Below are positions 6,656-7,781 of a stretch of DNA of 7,781 nt, piece by piece. This DNA comes from Treponema sp. (GTDB taxonomy: Bacteria; Spirochaetota; Spirochaetia; Treponematales; Breznakiellaceae). The stretch covers positions 1 through 7,781 of the forward strand of contig JAIRRF010000269.1 of the NCBI GenBank assembly GCA_031256115.1, given 5' to 3'. The position numbers and the translations under genes are program-made. Numbering within the stretch: position 1 is the stretch's first letter; each line of letters starts with the position of its first letter. The notes under the pieces were generated by a model, which saw only the letters and a program-made list of their open reading frames with translations, made no database searches and had not been told where the DNA came from.

Positions 6656-7781
6656 ACCCAATCTGCCTCCACAACGGTACGGTACTGACCGGATCTTCGG
6701 CTATGGAGAAGTGTGCGGTTCTTGTCAAAAAAGGTCTGATCGAAGATGTCTTCTCCCAAAAACGTTTTAGTCAAAGGCATTTTGATCCCGGGACTCTTCT
6801 CATTGATGTTGGCGGAGCTGTAATCGCACCTGGGTTTATTGATACACATATCCATGGATTTGGCGGTTGGGGTACAGAAGACGCTTCCATTGAATCAATT
6901 CTGCAAATGTCCAGTCAACTGGTGCAATACGGTGTTACAGCTTTCAACCCGACCATTTATCCGGCTGAACCACTTGAAATGCTCAAAGCAATAAAAGAGG
7001 CAGTTTCGGCAATAGGCAAGGAAGACGGGGCGCAAATTATGGGGTTGCACCTTGAAGGCCCGTTCATTTCTCCTAAACGCCTTGGGATAATGAATGAGAA
7101 CTCCGTTCAAAACGTTAGCCTGGTATTGTTGGAACAATTCTGGGAAATGGCCGAAGGCCGGATCGTTAATATGACGGTAGCCCCGGAAATAAAGGGAATG
7201 CGGGAGCTGGCTTTGTTCTGCCTTAGAAAGGGTATTGTTCTCCAGGCGGGGCATACAGATGCCAAATACGAAAATATGGTAGAGGGCATGCAGGCTGGTA
7301 TACTCCACAGTACACACCTTTTTAACGCCATGAGCAGGATGGAACACCGTAATCCAAACGCGGTGGGGGCCATACTTATCCATCCTGAGATGTCCTGTGA
7401 GATTATTGCCGATGACTTCCATATACATCCTAACCTTTACAAGCTGCTTCTCAGAAACAAATCCGTGGACAAGATTGTCCTTATAACCGATGCCATTAAA
7501 CCCACAGAACAAGTGCAGGGTCCCCTATTGGCCAACGGCGATGAGGTAGAGTTTCGCAACGGGGTCTTTCAGCGAAAGACCGACGGCGTAATAGCCGGTT
7601 CCGCCCTCACAATGAACCGGGGGGTAAAGAACCTTGTTAAATACGGTTTTAGCCTGGAAGACGCCGTCAAGACCGCTACGTTTAACCCCGCCCAGGTAAT
7701 GCGTTACCGGAACAAAGGAGCCATCATCCCCGGCTATGATGCTGATCTGGTTGTTTTTGACAGAAATTTCCGTATAATGGT
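6652..7781 (+). CDS. nagA: N-acetylglucosamine-6-phosphate deacetylase, 3' end cut by window
   Basis: About 376 codons are present with no stop; NagA proteins usually have about 380-400 residues, so only the last few to about 25 should be missing. The cytoplasmic enzyme removes acetate from GlcNAc-6-P to give GlcN-6-P, for glycolysis or for new UDP-GlcNAc. Amidohydrolase motifs are all present: PGFIDTHIHG with H66 and H68, GLHLEGPF with metal ligand E135, GHTDA with H201, HLFNAM with H222, and ITDA with catalytic D280; DGVIAGSALTM follows. The HxH pair is of the type seen in two-metal NagA (Bacillus) and is lost in the E. coli enzyme. The ATG overlaps the upstream TGA (ATGA) and has no strong Shine-Dalgarno, which indicates translational coupling. 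An in-frame ATG at 6634 would add six residues but has no ribosome site. Its place in this operon suggests amino-sugar recycling. Confidence 0.93.
   Translation, partial: MNPICLHNGTVLTGSSAMEKCAVLVKKGLIEDVFSQKRFSQRHFDPGTLLIDVGGAVIAPGFIDTHIHGFGGWGTEDASIESILQMSSQLVQYGVTAFNPTIYPAEPLEMLKAIKEAVSAIGKEDGAQIMGLHLEGPFISPKRLGIMNENSVQNVSLVLLEQFWEMAEGRIVNMTVAPEIKGMRELALFCLRKGIVLQAGHTDAKYENMVEGMQAGILHSTHLFNAMSRMEHRNPNAVGAILIHPEMSCEIIADDFHIHPNLYKLLLRNKSVDKIVLITDAIKPTEQVQGPLLANGDEVEFRNGVFQRKTDGVIAGSALTMNRGVKNLVKYGFSLEDAVKTATFNPAQVMRYRNKGAIIPGYDADLVVFDRNFRIM

Noticed and set aside
6895..7512. Long reverse-strand open frame of 205 codons
   Set aside because: It lies wholly inside nagA on the opposite strand, has no recognisable domain, and nagA motifs in the + frame are unmistakable.

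Overview
The window is bacterial DNA of moderate GC (roughly 45% by eye). It is almost entirely coding and all on the + strand. The phylum cannot be fixed from the sequence. A lipoprotein signal and several exported proteins show only a bacterium with a large extracytoplasmic carbohydrate programme. A spirochaete or a clostridium-like host would both fit, and I hold neither firmly.

Layout: bases 1-69 are a short control region with a perfect 26-bp palindrome whose core fits LacI-family (cre-like) operators, followed by a weak promoter candidate. Six genes follow with almost no space between them (gaps of 11, 8, 11 and 4 nt, then a 4-nt stop/start overlap), so they very probably form one operon. 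They are: (1) a membrane-anchored, outward-facing TIM-barrel glycoside hydrolase with a C-terminal CBM9-like domain; (2) a membrane-anchored HEAT-repeat protein predicted to face the cytoplasm; (3) a processive-type family 2 glycosyltransferase of the PgaC/YdaM/BcsA kind with membrane segments at both ends and no PilZ domain; (4) and (5) two tandem paralogous exported proteins with GH18-like barrel motifs, the second a clear lipoprotein; (6) an N-acetylglucosamine-6-phosphate deacetylase (NagA), cut by the window end shortly before its expected C-terminus. There is no gene-free stretch over 300 bases, and I see no RNA genes, insertion sequences, CRISPR arrays or convincing terminators.

Working model (inference): the GT2 polymerises a sugar chain from a nucleotide sugar and passes it across the membrane. 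The HEAT protein scaffolds or regulates it from inside. The anchored hydrolase and the two barrel proteins trim, remodel or release the chain outside. NagA feeds N-acetylglucosamine from turnover back to glucosamine-6-phosphate, which hints that the polymer contains GlcNAc. The set does not match the pga, bcs or hyaluronan operons gene for gene, so it is a candidate for an undescribed polysaccharide synthesis and remodelling system.

The tandem pair also shows uneven divergence. A block of about 180 bp is about 88% identical, including silent sites, while an upstream block of identical protein sequence has many silent changes. This suggests local gene conversion.
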